This document shows positions 53,825 through 63,188 of a stretch of 64,000 bases of DNA, piece after piece. The notes beneath the pieces were generated by a model. That model was given only the letters and a program-made list of their open reading frames with translations. It was not told the origin of the DNA and made no database searches. The stretch's first letter is position 1. The number at the start of each line of letters is the position of its first letter. Both the position numbers and the translations under genes were made by a program. This stretch comes from Noviherbaspirillum pedocola (lineage in GTDB: Bacteria; Pseudomonadota; Gammaproteobacteria; Burkholderiales; Burkholderiaceae_D), in the NCBI RefSeq assembly GCF_016632335.1, contig NZ_JAEPBG010000020.1, positions 24,020-88,019 of the forward strand. Reading direction: 5' to 3'.

Positions 53825-55447
53825 CTAGCGCCGCGCCAGCCTCTCTGCGCTTTCCAGGGCTGACGCATCCAGCAGCTCCTGTATCTCTTCCAGCCGCCTG
53901 CCCCGGGTCTCGACACCGCTTCTGGCCAGCAGCAGCGCCGCCATGGCCATCGGCGCCGCGATGACGATGGCGGCCAGCGGCATGCTGCCGAACAGGCCAA
54001 TGACGCCGAAGCCCGCGCCCAGGATGCCGCCCAGCTTCGACGCCGCGGCGATCAGGCCGGCGCCGGTGGCGCGCAGATGCACCGGGTAGATTTCGGACGC
54101 ATACGGCACCAGCGTGGCGATCACGCCGCTTGCTGACACCAGCAGCGCCACCGTCGCCAGCACCATGGCGGCAACCGAGCCGACGCCGAAGTGACCGAGC
54201 AGGAAGAAGCCCAGCAGGCTCGCGGCGCTCAGGCCGATGAAGGCCACGAGCGTGCGTACCGTGCTCCATCGGTGGTAGAGCCAGATCACGAGCAGGGTGC
54301 CGGGCAGCGCGAGGAACGCGGACTTGGCCAGCAGGCTGGTGGCAGCGGCCGGGTCCATGCCCATGGCGCGCAGATTGGTCGGCAGCCACAGCAGGAAACC
54401 GAAGTTCACCAGTCCCCAGGCAACGCCTGCAACGGTCATGCCTATCGTCAGCGGGCCGTAACCGCCCTTGAGCAAGGCGCGCATGCCTGGCGGCGTCTTC
54501 ACGCCATCCGCCGCTGCCTGTTCCTCGACCACGTCGCCAGGGCCGGCAAACTGCGCCATCACGGCGCGCGCTTGCGCATGCAATCCCTGGGTCGCGAGAA
54601 AGCGCGGGGATTCGGGCAGCATGCGGCTCAGCAGCAGGATCATCGCGCCGGTAGGCAGGCCCAGAAGCCACAGCACGCGCCAGCCGAAGGCCGGCTCCAG
54701 CAGGCTCGCCGCCCAGGCCGCGGCCAGATAACCGGCCGAGTTGCCGATGCCGCCCAGCGCAACCAGCAGCCAGCCGCGATGCGCCGCCGGGATCATTTCC
54801 GCCATCAGGGTGAAGGCGATCGGCAGCAGGCCGCCGGCCGATGCGCCCATCAGGAAGCACATCACCAGGTTCCATTGAAACGACGGCATCGCGCCGCAGA
54901 TCGCGGTGCCGATGAACATCAGCGCTGACAGCAGAATGGTGGCGCGACGTCCGACCCGGTCGGCGGCCATGCCCCAGATCACCGAGCCGACCGTGGTGCC
55001 GGTCAGCGCGACGAAGGCCAGCAGGCCCGCATACTGGCCGCCGAGTCCGTATTCCCTGGTCATGCCCGGCATCACGAAGCCGAGCGTGGCCGGCTTCATC
55101 ACATCGATGGTCAGGGCCACGACCAGCACGGCGACCAGGGACCAGTGCTGGCGGTTGAGCGGAATGCGGTCGGCGGCATGGAAATGCGGGCCCGCATGCG
55201 TGGATGCCTTGCGCAGCTGCGCCATGCGCGGGATGAGGCCGTAGGCCGCCAGCAGCAGACCGAAGGGGATCAGCGCCATCCCGGTCAGCATCATCGCATC
55301 CATCTCCATGCCGACCATCTGGTAGCCCATATCGGAAGCGCATACGAACATCGGCATATGGGCCAGCACGCCGGCGACGATGGCAAGCGTTCCGAGCCAG
55401 AAAGCGAGGGGATGGTGCAGGGTGAATTGGTTGGACTTCTTGTTCAT
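53825..55447 (-). CDS. MFS transporter with two extra N-terminal membrane helices
   Basis: A 540-residue major facilitator protein of the organic-acid:H+ symporter type. The signature loop is WGMAADRVGRRATILLSALMF, with PESPRFLATQG in the middle. Two hydrophobic segments (LAFWLGTLAIVAGVLAHMPMFV and MLTGMALIPFGLLLAAYGLI) precede the first canonical helix, making about fourteen. The start at 55447 (MNKKSNQF) is chosen over the much longer frame because the upstream part is Arg/His-rich and lacks family similarity. The substrate is probably an aromatic or other organic acid. It converges with the tandem kinases. Confidence 0.85.
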   Translation of the reverse strand: MNKKSNQFTLHHPLAFWLGTLAIVAGVLAHMPMFVCASDMGYQMVGMEMDAMMLTGMALIPFGLLLAAYGLIPRMAQLRKASTHAGPHFHAADRIPLNRQHWSLVAVLVVALTIDVMKPATLGFVMPGMTREYGLGGQYAGLLAFVALTGTTVGSVIWGMAADRVGRRATILLSALMFIGTAICGAMPSFQWNLVMCFLMGASAGGLLPIAFTLMAEMIPAAHRGWLLVALGGIGNSAGYLAAAWAASLLEPAFGWRVLWLLGLPTGAMILLLSRMLPESPRFLATQGLHAQARAVMAQFAGPGDVVEEQAAADGVKTPPGMRALLKGGYGPLTIGMTVAGVAWGLVNFGFLLWLPTNLRAMGMDPAAATSLLAKSAFLALPGTLLVIWLYHRWSTVRTLVAFIGLSAASLLGFFLLGHFGVGSVAAMVLATVALLVSASGVIATLVPYASEIYPVHLRATGAGLIAAASKLGGILGAGFGVIGLFGSMPLAAIVIAAPMAMAALLLARSGVETRGRRLEEIQELLDASALESAERLARR

Positions 55448-55708
55448 TCTGAAATGCGCGGGACTGACGGGGTGTCGCGGGTTCGCGGAAAAGTGCGGCG
55501 AGTATAGTTCATCGAGACCATTGCGCGGCCCCTGCGGTCGACATTTGGTCGCTGCGCTGCGTGACCGATGCCGGCCCGCGTCGCTGAAGTGGCAATGACG
55601 CGGCATCCAATGAAGAGCGAACGGCGATGTACGCGCATCGTCCGGGACGCTTGCCGTTACAATGCCCCAGCCCCCCGCTTCCCTTTTCCTTCTTCCTTAT
55701 TCTTCATC

Positions 55709-56173
55709 ATGCCTATCTGGGTCGACGCCGACGCCTGCCCTGCAGTCATCAAGGACATCCTGTTTCGCGTAGCCGACCGGCTGCAGATCCCTGTCACGCT
55801 GGTCGCCAACCAGTTGATCCGGGTCCCCGGCTCGCGCTTCATCCGCGCGCTGCAGGTCCCGGCAGGCGCCGATGCGGCCGACGCGGAAATCGTGCGGCGC
55901 ATGGCTGCCGGCGACATCGTCGTGACCGGCGACATACCGCTGGCCGCGCTGGTGCTGGAAAAGGGCGGCTTGGCGCTGAATCCGCGCGGCGACTGGTACA
56001 CCAAGGACACGATTGCCCAGCAGCTGACGATGCGGGCTTTCATGGAGGAGCTGCGCGGCAGCGGTGTCGACACCGGCGGCCCGGCCGCGTTCAGCCACGC
56101 CGACCGGCAGCGCTTCGCCAATGCGCTGGATCGGGAACTGGCGCGCGGAAAGCATAGAGGTCCAACCGATTGA
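55709..56173 (+). CDS. YaiI/YqxD family protein (UPF0178, DUF188)
   Basis: A 154-residue protein matching the conserved YaiI/YqxD family along its full length: [18 protein letters not shown] at the start, [16 protein letters not shown] in the centre, then [12 protein letters not shown]. The fold is PIN-like, which suggests a nuclease-related role, but the function is not established. The start at 55709 gives the family's typical N-terminus; the frame extends upstream to 55568 without support. It has its own transcription unit between two unrelated genes. Confidence 0.92.
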   Translation: MPIWVDADACPAVIKDILFRVADRLQIPVTLVANQLIRVPGSRFIRALQVPAGADAADAEIVRRMAAGDIVVTGDIPLAALVLEKGGLALNPRGDWYTKDTIAQQLTMRAFMEELRGSGVDTGGPAAFSHADRQRFANALDRELARGKHRGPTD

Positions 56174-56349
56174 GGCTGTCTTGCCGATATGAAGGCATCC
56201 GGGTTGCGTGGTGCATCCCGTCATGAGGCCCGCCCCGCATAACGGGACAGGGGCTGAACTTGGACCTGTTTTCACTGTCCGCCAAGGATTGCGTGCGGCC
56301 AGAGATGCGTCGGTGGACACAAGCTTGGAGCAGCTGCCAGGGAGAGCGG

Positions 56350-57045
56350 ATGAGCAAGTCGAATGAAAATGGCGACAGACCGAAGGTAAGGGGCGCAGGC
56401 TATGGGAATGACGTCGCCACGCAGCGCGGCGATTTCCTCGATGGCAGCGCCGTACGGCACATCCGCAGCCTCATCGGCCGACCGGATGGCGGCGCGGTGC
56501 GCGCACTCGATGCCGCGTGCGCTGCCGGCGGACAGGCGCGCCGCATGGCAAGGGCGGGTGCGCTGGTGACGGCTGTGGATCTGCTGGACCATCGCCAAGA
56601 CATTCTCGATGCCGATGCCGGCGAAGACCCGATGGGCATCGAATTCGTGCAGGCGGATCTGCGACAGGTGGACCTGTACGCAAGGCTCGGGACATTCGAT
56701 GTCATCGTCGCGCAGCGCTTCATTCATTACCTGCCGTTTGCGCAAGCCGCAGACGTGATGCGGCTTTTCAGAAGCGCACTTAACGCGGAGGGGAAGCTGT
56801 ATCTGTCCGCATCTGGGCTGCGCAGCGAGCTCGGCCGGCATTACGAAGGCACGAGCGCGCTGGCTACGCGGTATGCACCCTTGTGGCAGCCGATGGCGGA
56901 CAAGCATCGCATCCACGGAAACGTATGCCTTTACGAGGAAGCCGACATCCTTGCCCTGCTCGATGCCGGCGGGATGGAGGCCGAAAGGATCTACACCACG
57001 CCATTCGGCAACATCAAGACCATTGCCCGAGTCAGGCTGGCTTAG
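56350..57045 (+). CDS. Class I SAM-dependent methyltransferase-like protein
   Basis: A 231-residue protein with a Rossmann-like methyltransferase core. Motif I reads VRALDAACAAGGQARRMARAGALVTAVDLLD; an acidic residue ends the second strand, then VQADLRQVDL and FDVIVAQRFIHYLP follow. The methyl acceptor is unknown. GGGAGAGCGG precedes the ATG at 56350. The stop overlaps by a few bases that of the converging beta-hydroxyacid dehydrogenase gene. Confidence 0.75.
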   Translation: MSKSNENGDRPKVRGAGYGNDVATQRGDFLDGSAVRHIRSLIGRPDGGAVRALDAACAAGGQARRMARAGALVTAVDLLDHRQDILDADAGEDPMGIEFVQADLRQVDLYARLGTFDVIVAQRFIHYLPFAQAADVMRLFRSALNAEGKLYLSASGLRSELGRHYEGTSALATRYAPLWQPMADKHRIHGNVCLYEEADILALLDAGGMEAERIYTTPFGNIKTIARVRLA

Positions 57046-57914
57046 CGCCCTGCCCGGCGCGCGGCCACCCTGCCCAGCACCGCGAGATCCTTGTCGCCTT
57101 CCTGATGGGCCAGTGCGTCGAGGAGACTGTCGCGCACCAGGCTGGCGATCGGCATCGGCGTGGCCTTGTCGTCGCTTGCCGCCAGCGCCAGCCGCACATC
57201 CTTGAGCGCCAGGCCCGCCTTAAAGCCGGGCGGATCAAAACGGTCTTCGACGATCAGCTTGCCGTAGCCCTGGTACACCGGACCGGGAAAGGTGCTGTTG
57301 CTGATGATCTGCAGCAGGTCGGCTGCGGCAACGCCATGGGCTGATACGAATGTGGCGGTCTCTGCAATGGTCTCTACCGCTGATGCGAGCAGCACATTCG
57401 CGGCAAGCTTGATGACGTTCGCATGCGATGCCGTCTCGCCGAGGCGCCAGGTCTTCTGGCCGAGCACATCGAGCAATGGCTGTACCCGATCGATCGCCGC
57501 CGCCGGACCCGCGGCCAGAATGTTGAGCTTGCCGGCGGCCGCCACATCGGGTCGGCCCAGCACTGGCGCGGCAATGTAGGTTATGCCAAGTTTCTCGTGC
57601 TGCGCGGTCAATTCCTGCGCGTAGGCCACCGAGATCGTCGACATGTTCACATGCACGCTTTCCTTCGCTGCCTTCGCCATGACGCCGCTATCGATGAGCA
57701 CCGCGCGTATCGCATCGTTGTCGGCCAGCATCGAGAACACGATGCCTGTGCCGAGCGCCTCCTCCGGCGTCGTCGCGATCTGCGCGCCCTGCGCCGCGAG
57801 GCGTTGCGCCGAAGCCTGTGAGCGGTTCCATATGACCAACCTGTGCCCGGCCTTGAGCAGATTGGCGGCGAGCGGCTCGCCCATGTGGCCCAGTCCGATG
57901 AATCCAATGTCCAT
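57042..57914 (-). CDS. Beta-hydroxyacid dehydrogenase (3-hydroxyisobutyrate dehydrogenase family)
   Basis: A 290-residue NAD(P)-dependent dehydrogenase. It has the nucleotide motif IGFIGLGHMGEPLAANLL, the substrate-binding HVNMSTIS segment and the catalytic-lysine region HANVIKLAANVLLAS, all as expected. It may act on 3-hydroxyisobutyrate, tartronate semialdehyde, succinic semialdehyde or a similar compound; the divergent APVLGRPD in place of the usual APVSGG suggests the glyoxylate/succinic-semialdehyde reductase-like branch. The ATG at 57914 is preferred over one nine bases upstream because AAGG then has useful spacing. Confidence 0.88.
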   Translation of the reverse strand: MDIGFIGLGHMGEPLAANLLKAGHRLVIWNRSQASAQRLAAQGAQIATTPEEALGTGIVFSMLADNDAIRAVLIDSGVMAKAAKESVHVNMSTISVAYAQELTAQHEKLGITYIAAPVLGRPDVAAAGKLNILAAGPAAAIDRVQPLLDVLGQKTWRLGETASHANVIKLAANVLLASAVETIAETATFVSAHGVAAADLLQIISNSTFPGPVYQGYGKLIVEDRFDPPGFKAGLALKDVRLALAASDDKATPMPIASLVRDSLLDALAHQEGDKDLAVLGRVAARRAGR

Positions 57915-58188
57915 GATTTCCATCCTTCAGCATGCGGACCGCAGCCGGTCCGATCAAGCGCCATACGATAGCCCCATCCCGCTCATCCTTCCATCGGACA
58001 AGAGCCACAGCGCATGTAGGAAGATTGCCGAGAACACGGTTTTTGCTGTCGAGCATGGGCGACTCGGGGTATCTCGATTACGTGCCTTGAAGGCAAGCGT
58101 CGCCATGTCGCGCGGCAAAGCGGATATCGCCGTATCATGTCAGCCCGCTCCCGCCGCGCCGTGCTCCGATTCCTTCTTCTTCATCGCC

Positions 58189-59112
58189 ATGTCCCATCTA
58201 CAGCAACTGATCGAGCACTATGGCCTGGCCGCGATCTTCCTGAATGTGCTCATCGAACAGCTCGGCGCGCCGCTGCCAGCCTATCCGTCGCTGGTGGTCA
58301 CCGGCGCGCTGCTCGGCCACACCAGCTATTCCGGCGCCACGCTGCTGGCCACCGCGGTAGCCGCCGCGCTCATGGCCGATCTGTTCTGGTTCCTGGCCGG
58401 ACGGCGTTACGGCCGCAGCATCATGGCGCGGCTGTGCCGCATCTCACTGTCACCGGATGCCTGCGTACGGCAGACCGAGAACCTCTATCTGCGCTTCGGC
58501 GCGGCGTCGCTCCTGGTGGCGAAGTTCATTCCCGGCTTTGCTTCGATAGGCAGCGCTCTTGCCGGCACCCTGGGCACGCGGCGCACGGTATTCCTCCTGT
58601 GCGACGGCCTCGGCGCGGCGCTATGGGCCGGATCGGCAATCTGGCTCGGTTCGCTGTTCCAGGCCGCGGTCGGCGATCTGCTGGCGGTGCTGGCGCAACT
58701 GGGCAAATGGGGCATGCTGCTGGTGCTGCTGGCGCTGGCGGCCTTCGTCGCCCGCAAATGGTGGCAGCGCGACCGCTTCCGCAAGTCCCTGCGCATGGCG
58801 CGCATCTCGGTCGACGAGCTGCATGCGCTGCACAGCAGCGGCGCGGCGCCGGTGATCGTGGACGTCAGGCCGGCGCGCGACCAGGCCGAAGGCCGCATTC
58901 CCGGCGCCATTGCGCTGGCGGCGGAAGACATGCGCCGGCTCGATCTCGATGTTCCCGAGGATGCCGAGCTCATCATTTACTGCGCCTGCCCGAATGAGGC
59001 ATCGGCCGCCATCGTTGCGCGGCAACTGATGCAGAAGGGCTATCGCCGCGTGCGGCCCTTGCATGGCGGCATCGAAGCCTGGGTGGCGGCCGGCCATGCG
59101 CTGGAGAGCTGA
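58189..59112 (+). CDS. DedA-family membrane protein fused to a rhodanese domain
   Basis: A 307-residue protein. Residues ~1-195 are a DedA/VTT membrane domain (FLNVLIEQLGAPLPAYPSLVVTGAL, FLAGRRYGRSI, LVAKFIPGFASIGSALAG). Residues ~205-305 are a cytoplasmic rhodanese domain (VIVDVRPARDQAEGRIPGA, IIYCACPNEASAA, LHGGIEAWVAAG) with the active-site cysteine in YCACPNE. DedA proteins act in lipid flipping and membrane homeostasis. This fusion recurs in proteobacteria but its purpose is unclear. No clear ribosome-binding site precedes the ATG, which is placed by domain fit. Confidence 0.88.
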   Translation: MSHLQQLIEHYGLAAIFLNVLIEQLGAPLPAYPSLVVTGALLGHTSYSGATLLATAVAAALMADLFWFLAGRRYGRSIMARLCRISLSPDACVRQTENLYLRFGAASLLVAKFIPGFASIGSALAGTLGTRRTVFLLCDGLGAALWAGSAIWLGSLFQAAVGDLLAVLAQLGKWGMLLVLLALAAFVARKWWQRDRFRKSLRMARISVDELHALHSSGAAPVIVDVRPARDQAEGRIPGAIALAAEDMRRLDLDVPEDAELIIYCACPNEASAAIVARQLMQKGYRRVRPLHGGIEAWVAAGHALES

Positions 59113-59218
59113 AGCAGCGCCCGCCTTGCGCCTGCGCTAGCGGCATGTCCGCGCAGGCCTGCCCTGCGCCGGGCTGCGGCTATCGTTGGCGCATGAGCTC
59201 AGACCAGGACTCGCGCCG

Positions 59219-59884
59219 ATGAAAACCCGAGACTTCGACATCGATACCGCGCTCGCCCGCATCGAAACCGCCGTGCGGCCCTGGCCGAAAGCGGCGCTGT
59301 TCCAGCTCGCCGAGGAAGGTTACGGCTCGGTGTTCGAGCAGCTGATGGCCTGCATCATCTCGATACGCACCTTCGATGAAGTCACGCTGCCGGCATCGCG
59401 GCGGCTGTTCGAGCGCGCACGCACGCCGACCGCGCTGGCCCGGCTAACCGACGAAGAAGTCGACGCGCTGATCAATCCCAGCACCTTCCACGAGCGCAAG
59501 GCGCAGCAGATGCGCGAGATCGCGCGCCGCGTGGAACAGGACCACGGCGGCGCACTGCCCGCCGATCGCGATGTGCTGCTGTCCTTCGCCGGCGTCGGGC
59601 CAAAATGCGCGAACCTGGTGCTGGGCGTGGCCTGCGGCGAGCCCATCATCAGCGTCGATGTGCATGTGCATCGGGTCACCGGACGCTGGGGCTATGTGCA
59701 TGCCTCGTCGCCGGAACGGGCGTTGTCGGCACTTGAAGCCAAATTGCCGCGGCGGCACTGGATAGACATCAACCGCCTGCTGGTGCCCTTCGGCAAGCAC
59801 ATCTGCACCGGCAGGCTGCCGCACTGCTCGACCTGCCCGGTGCTGGACATGTGCGAGCAGGTTGGCGTGAGCGGGCATCGGTAG
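59219..59884 (+). CDS. Endonuclease III-like DNA glycosylase
   Basis: A 221-residue helix-hairpin-helix glycosylase with [4Fe-4S] cluster. The hairpin FAGVGPKCANLVLG supplies the catalytic Lys129 and SVDVHVHRV the catalytic Asp147. Four cysteines at 196, 203, 206 and 212 have the exact C-x6-C-x2-C-x5-C spacing of the cluster. It would remove oxidised pyrimidines during base-excision repair. The sequence differs enough from Nth to be a second paralogue; this is inference. The start is the ATG at 59219. Confidence 0.9.
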   Translation: MKTRDFDIDTALARIETAVRPWPKAALFQLAEEGYGSVFEQLMACIISIRTFDEVTLPASRRLFERARTPTALARLTDEEVDALINPSTFHERKAQQMREIARRVEQDHGGALPADRDVLLSFAGVGPKCANLVLGVACGEPIISVDVHVHRVTGRWGYVHASSPERALSALEAKLPRRHWIDINRLLVPFGKHICTGRLPHCSTCPVLDMCEQVGVSGHR

Positions 59885-59905
59885 CACATCGCCACTCTGA
59901 GCGAT

Positions 59906-60044
59906 CGTAGGTTGGGCTGCCATGCCCAACATCAGACGCCTGTGGCCCGCGAACCGTGGGATTCCTTCGGTTGGGCTGGACGGCAAGCCCAACACCGAGT
60001 TTTCGCGGACCGCGTGCATGTTGGGCTTGGCAGCCCAACCTACG
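59906..60044. repeat. REP-like palindromic repeat element
   Basis: Three copies of GTTGGGC...GCCCAAC palindromes lie at 59911-59930, 59970-59993 and 60020-60039. The outer two, with their flanks, form 27-base inverted repeats (59906-59932 and 60018-60044) that differ at one position. The arrangement is that of a BIME-like extragenic element, and it fills the gap after the glycosylase gene. Similar GTTGGGCT repeats occur in many proteobacterial genomes. Confidence 0.75.
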
Positions 60045-60111
60045 CGTTGCCGGGCATTTGCGATCGGTCGGGAAAGCGGGCATCCCCGGCCCACAGTTCC
60101 GCGGCACCGTC

Positions 60112-60927
60112 TCACTCCGGCGGCCGCAAGCCATCCGCGCGCAGCCGCGCGCGCTCGGCGGGCGACGTTGCCAGCGCCGCGAAAGCCCGCATCGCCGCCG
60201 GTGCATCGGCCGGCATCCACAATGCGTAATCGGTCGCCAGGTCGTACGGCGCCGCAAACGGCCCGAGCAGGCACGCCGGATCGGCCTGCAGGATTTCGCT
60301 GATCTGCGTCACGCCGAGATCGGCGCGGCCTTCCTCGACCAGGCGCATCGTCTCCACGCCGTTCGGCGCGAGCACCACCTTCTTCATTACCGCGTCGCGG
60401 ATACCAAGCGCCTCGATGACGCCAAGAAAATGCCTGCCGACCGTCGCGCCGCGTGCCGGATCCGACAGCGCGATGCGCGGCGCGGCCAGCAGCGCATCGC
60501 GCAGATGCCGCGCATCCGAGATATCCGGCTTGACCGCGCCGCGCGGAACCGCCAGGCCGCCGACAGTCGCGCCTATGACTGCCGTGGCGCCGTCGCGCAG
60601 CCTGCCGGCATCCTGCGCGGCATGCACGCGCACGGCGCTGGTGACAAGGGCGCTCGCTCCACGGTCGGCGAGAAAGCGTTCCTCGGCGCCGCCGGCGGTA
60701 TCGAAGACGAGCGTCACATGTCCGCCGCCGGAGGCTTCGAAGTCCCGCGCGATGCGTTCCAGCGGCGCCTTCACGCCGGCCGCGGCATACAGCTTCAGGT
60801 CCGCGGCCAGCGTGTGCTGCATGGCGCAGCACAGCGCCAGCGCCGCGCAAGCTCGCCAGGCGTGCAGGACATGAACGCCAATAAAGCGATGCGCGCCGGC
60901 GAAGGCACGAACTCGCCAGCGCCTCAT
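60112..60927 (-). CDS. ModA-like periplasmic binding protein
   Basis: A 271-residue substrate-binding protein of the ModA type. A basic N-terminus and hydrophobic signal (ALALCCAMQHTLAA) precede a mature part with LKLYAAAGVKAPLERIARDFE, the usual start of ModA, and DLGVTQISEI near the end. The ATG at 60927 overlaps the stop of the molybdopterin subunit gene as ATGA. ModA binds molybdate, but these divergent forms beside molybdenum hydroxylases may bind something else. No modB or modC is nearby. Its role may be to supply metal to, or sense substrate for, the enzyme. Confidence 0.8.
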   Translation of the reverse strand: MRRWRVRAFAGAHRFIGVHVLHAWRACAALALCCAMQHTLAADLKLYAAAGVKAPLERIARDFEASGGGHVTLVFDTAGGAEERFLADRGASALVTSAVRVHAAQDAGRLRDGATAVIGATVGGLAVPRGAVKPDISDARHLRDALLAAPRIALSDPARGATVGRHFLGVIEALGIRDAVMKKVVLAPNGVETMRLVEEGRADLGVTQISEILQADPACLLGPFAAPYDLATDYALWMPADAPAAMRAFAALATSPAERARLRADGLRPPE

Positions 60928-63188
60928 GCCGGCGTGCCCTGCGCCAGCGCGGCGCGCACGCGCTGCGGCGTGAACGGATATTCACGCAAGCGGATGCCGG
61001 CGGCGTCGAAAATCGCATTGCCGATGGCCGCGGCCACCGGGCAGGTCGCCGCCTCGCCGGAGCCGACCGAAGGCTGGTCCGGACGATCGATCAACTCCAC
61101 CGCAACCGTCTCCGGCACGTCTTCGAAACGCGCAATCGGATAGCCCATCCAGTCGCTCGCATCGACGCCGCCGCGATGAAACGTGACTTCCTCGAACAAG
61201 GCGCGGCTCATGCCCTGCACCAGGCAACCCTCGACCTGATTGCGCGCGCCATCGGGATTGACGATCAGTCCGCAATCCTGCGCGGCGAACAGGCGCGTCA
61301 CCCGAACCCGACCGCTGTTGGCATCGACCTCGGCTTCGGCGACCACCGCGACATAGGCATGCGCGTTCTCATAGCGGCACCAGGCGATGCCGCGCCCGCG
61401 CTTGGCGTTCATGCCGCGTGCCGATGTTGAAGGCGCGACTGCTTCGCGCTGCGACAGCGGGGCCGCGCCGCTCTGCCATTGCGCAATGCGCGCAACCGTC
61501 TCCAGCACTGCACGGGCGCGCTCGTCCGTCACATAAGCAAGTCGATAGGCCAACGCATCGGCGCCGGCGCGCGCGGCAAGCTCGTCGATGAAGGATTCAT
61601 TGGCAAAGGTGTTCGGATAGGCGGCCAGGCCACGCAATGCGGACGGGCGCAGTGGACTGGACTCGTGATAGCGCATGCGCACCCGCTTCGCGTCGAACGC
61701 ATAACCGACATCGGCATTGCGCTCGCCATTGGACAGTGCATGCGCCGGCGCGAAGCCGATCAGCTGCCCGGCAAGGGTATTGCCGGCATGATGGCGCGGC
61801 CGGGTGCTGTGGGTCGCGGTCAGGTTCAGGAAATCCCAGGCAACGATGTTGCCGTTCGCATCGACACCGGCCTTCAGGTCGATGAGCATCGCCGGGCCCT
61901 TCGGCTCCCAGCGGTGTTCGTCCTGGCGCATCCACTGCACCCGCACCGGCTTGGCCGTAGCCTGCGACATCAGCGCCGCATCGAGCGCGGCATCGTCCGA
62001 GCCATTGTGGCCATAGCAGCCCGAGGCTTCGGTCCAGGCGATGCGCACCCGTTCCGGCGCCATGCCGAGCGCCTGCGCCACTGCGGTGACCAGGCCGAAG
62101 CTGTGCTGCGTGCCGCACCAGACCGTCGCCCCATCCGTCCGCACGTCGGCCACAGCGCAGGACGGCCCGATCGAGCCATGCATCTGGAACGGCGTGGCAT
62201 AACTGGCTTCGATAACGGCAGCCGCGTGCCCGAAGCCGGCATCGATGTCGCCCTTTGCAGCGACCGGTTTCAACCTGCTCGGATAGCCGCGCATCTCCGC
62301 ATGGACATCGACCGGCTCGCGCGCGCCTTCCGGCAGCTTCCATTCGACACGCAGGCGCTGCGCGGCCAGGATCGCGGTTTCCTCGCGCGCAGCCACCACG
62401 CCAACGAAATTGCCGCGCACTACCACGCGCGCGCCGAGCCCGCGCACCGAAGCGTCATCCACGCGCACCAGCGTCGCGCCGATGGCGGCGGGCCGCACCA
62501 CGCGGCCATGCAGCATGCCGGGCACGCGCACGTTCTGCACATATTCGAAATTGCCCATCAGCTTGGCCGGCAGATCCACGCGCGGAACCGGCTGGCCAAC
62601 GATGCGGTATGCCGCGATCGGCTTTTCCGCCGGCTTGCCGATGCGGCGCTCGAAGCGCCGGCCGCCGATCAGCTCGGCAAAGGACAGGCGGCGCTGCGGC
62701 GCGTCGCGGTCAAAGGCGTAGCCGTCGCGCACCGCGATGCGTTCCGTCGCCAGGTTCAGCCGCGCGGCGGCAAGTTCCGCCAGCGCCGCGCGCGCTTCGG
62801 CCGCGGCACGCCGCAGCGGCGGGCCGCCAAGCTGTATGGTCTTGCTGCCGGTGGTGGTGCCCTGGTCCGGGACCAGCGCGGTGTCGCCCATGATCATCGT
62901 GATCGATGCCATCGGCAGATCGAGTTCCTCGGCGACGATCTGCGTCAGGCCGGTGCGCACGCCGGTGCCGAGCTCGACCTTGCCGCAGTACACCGTCACG
63001 CGTCCGGCTTCATCGACCGCCAGCCAGGAATCGAGGCCGCGATACAAGTCCAGCTTGTCCTTGGGCGTTGAGGTCTGTGCCGCAAGCGGGCCAGTGAAGG
63101 CGAAGGACACGACGATGGCGCCGCAATCGCGCAGGAAGGCGCGGCGAGAGGGCCGTTGCGGCCGTCCGGCATGGATGGGGGCCGTCAT
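60924..63188 (-). CDS. Molybdopterin-binding subunit of a molybdenum hydroxylase (isoquinoline oxidoreductase type)
   Basis: A 754-residue large subunit of the xanthine dehydrogenase/isoquinoline 1-oxidoreductase family. It begins with a Tat signal (PSRRAFLRDCGAIVVSFAF), so it is probably exported folded. The molybdenum-cofactor region shows EELDLPMASITMIMGDTALVPDQGTTTGS, GCYGHNGSDDA, and near the end the catalytic-glutamate region SVGSGEAATCPVAAAIGNAI. It hydroxylates an aldehyde or N-heterocycle using water. The ATG at 63188 overlaps the small-subunit stop as ATGA; the longer frame would overlap that gene more deeply. It forms an operon with the [2Fe-2S] subunit and a ModA-like protein. Confidence 0.92.
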   Translation of the reverse strand: MTAPIHAGRPQRPSRRAFLRDCGAIVVSFAFTGPLAAQTSTPKDKLDLYRGLDSWLAVDEAGRVTVYCGKVELGTGVRTGLTQIVAEELDLPMASITMIMGDTALVPDQGTTTGSKTIQLGGPPLRRAAAEARAALAELAAARLNLATERIAVRDGYAFDRDAPQRRLSFAELIGGRRFERRIGKPAEKPIAAYRIVGQPVPRVDLPAKLMGNFEYVQNVRVPGMLHGRVVRPAAIGATLVRVDDASVRGLGARVVVRGNFVGVVAAREETAILAAQRLRVEWKLPEGAREPVDVHAEMRGYPSRLKPVAAKGDIDAGFGHAAAVIEASYATPFQMHGSIGPSCAVADVRTDGATVWCGTQHSFGLVTAVAQALGMAPERVRIAWTEASGCYGHNGSDDAALDAALMSQATAKPVRVQWMRQDEHRWEPKGPAMLIDLKAGVDANGNIVAWDFLNLTATHSTRPRHHAGNTLAGQLIGFAPAHALSNGERNADVGYAFDAKRVRMRYHESSPLRPSALRGLAAYPNTFANESFIDELAARAGADALAYRLAYVTDERARAVLETVARIAQWQSGAAPLSQREAVAPSTSARGMNAKRGRGIAWCRYENAHAYVAVVAEAEVDANSGRVRVTRLFAAQDCGLIVNPDGARNQVEGCLVQGMSRALFEEVTFHRGGVDASDWMGYPIARFEDVPETVAVELIDRPDQPSVGSGEAATCPVAAAIGNAIFDAAGIRLREYPFTPQRVRAALAQGTPA

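Noticed and set aside
53760..55343. A 527-residue minus-strand frame overlapping the MFS transporter
   Set aside because: It is a different frame of the same strand, rich in Arg and Gly, with no hydrophobic helices; the transporter frame is the real one.
59444..61018. A 524-residue minus-strand frame spanning the glycosylase and the ModA-like gene
   Set aside because: It crosses the repeat element and two real genes in other frames, and its translation is almost entirely Arg/Ala/Gly.
61479..63071. A 530-residue + strand frame opposite the molybdopterin subunit
   Set aside because: The minus-strand enzyme has the expected cofactor motifs; the + frame is an Arg/His-rich shadow.
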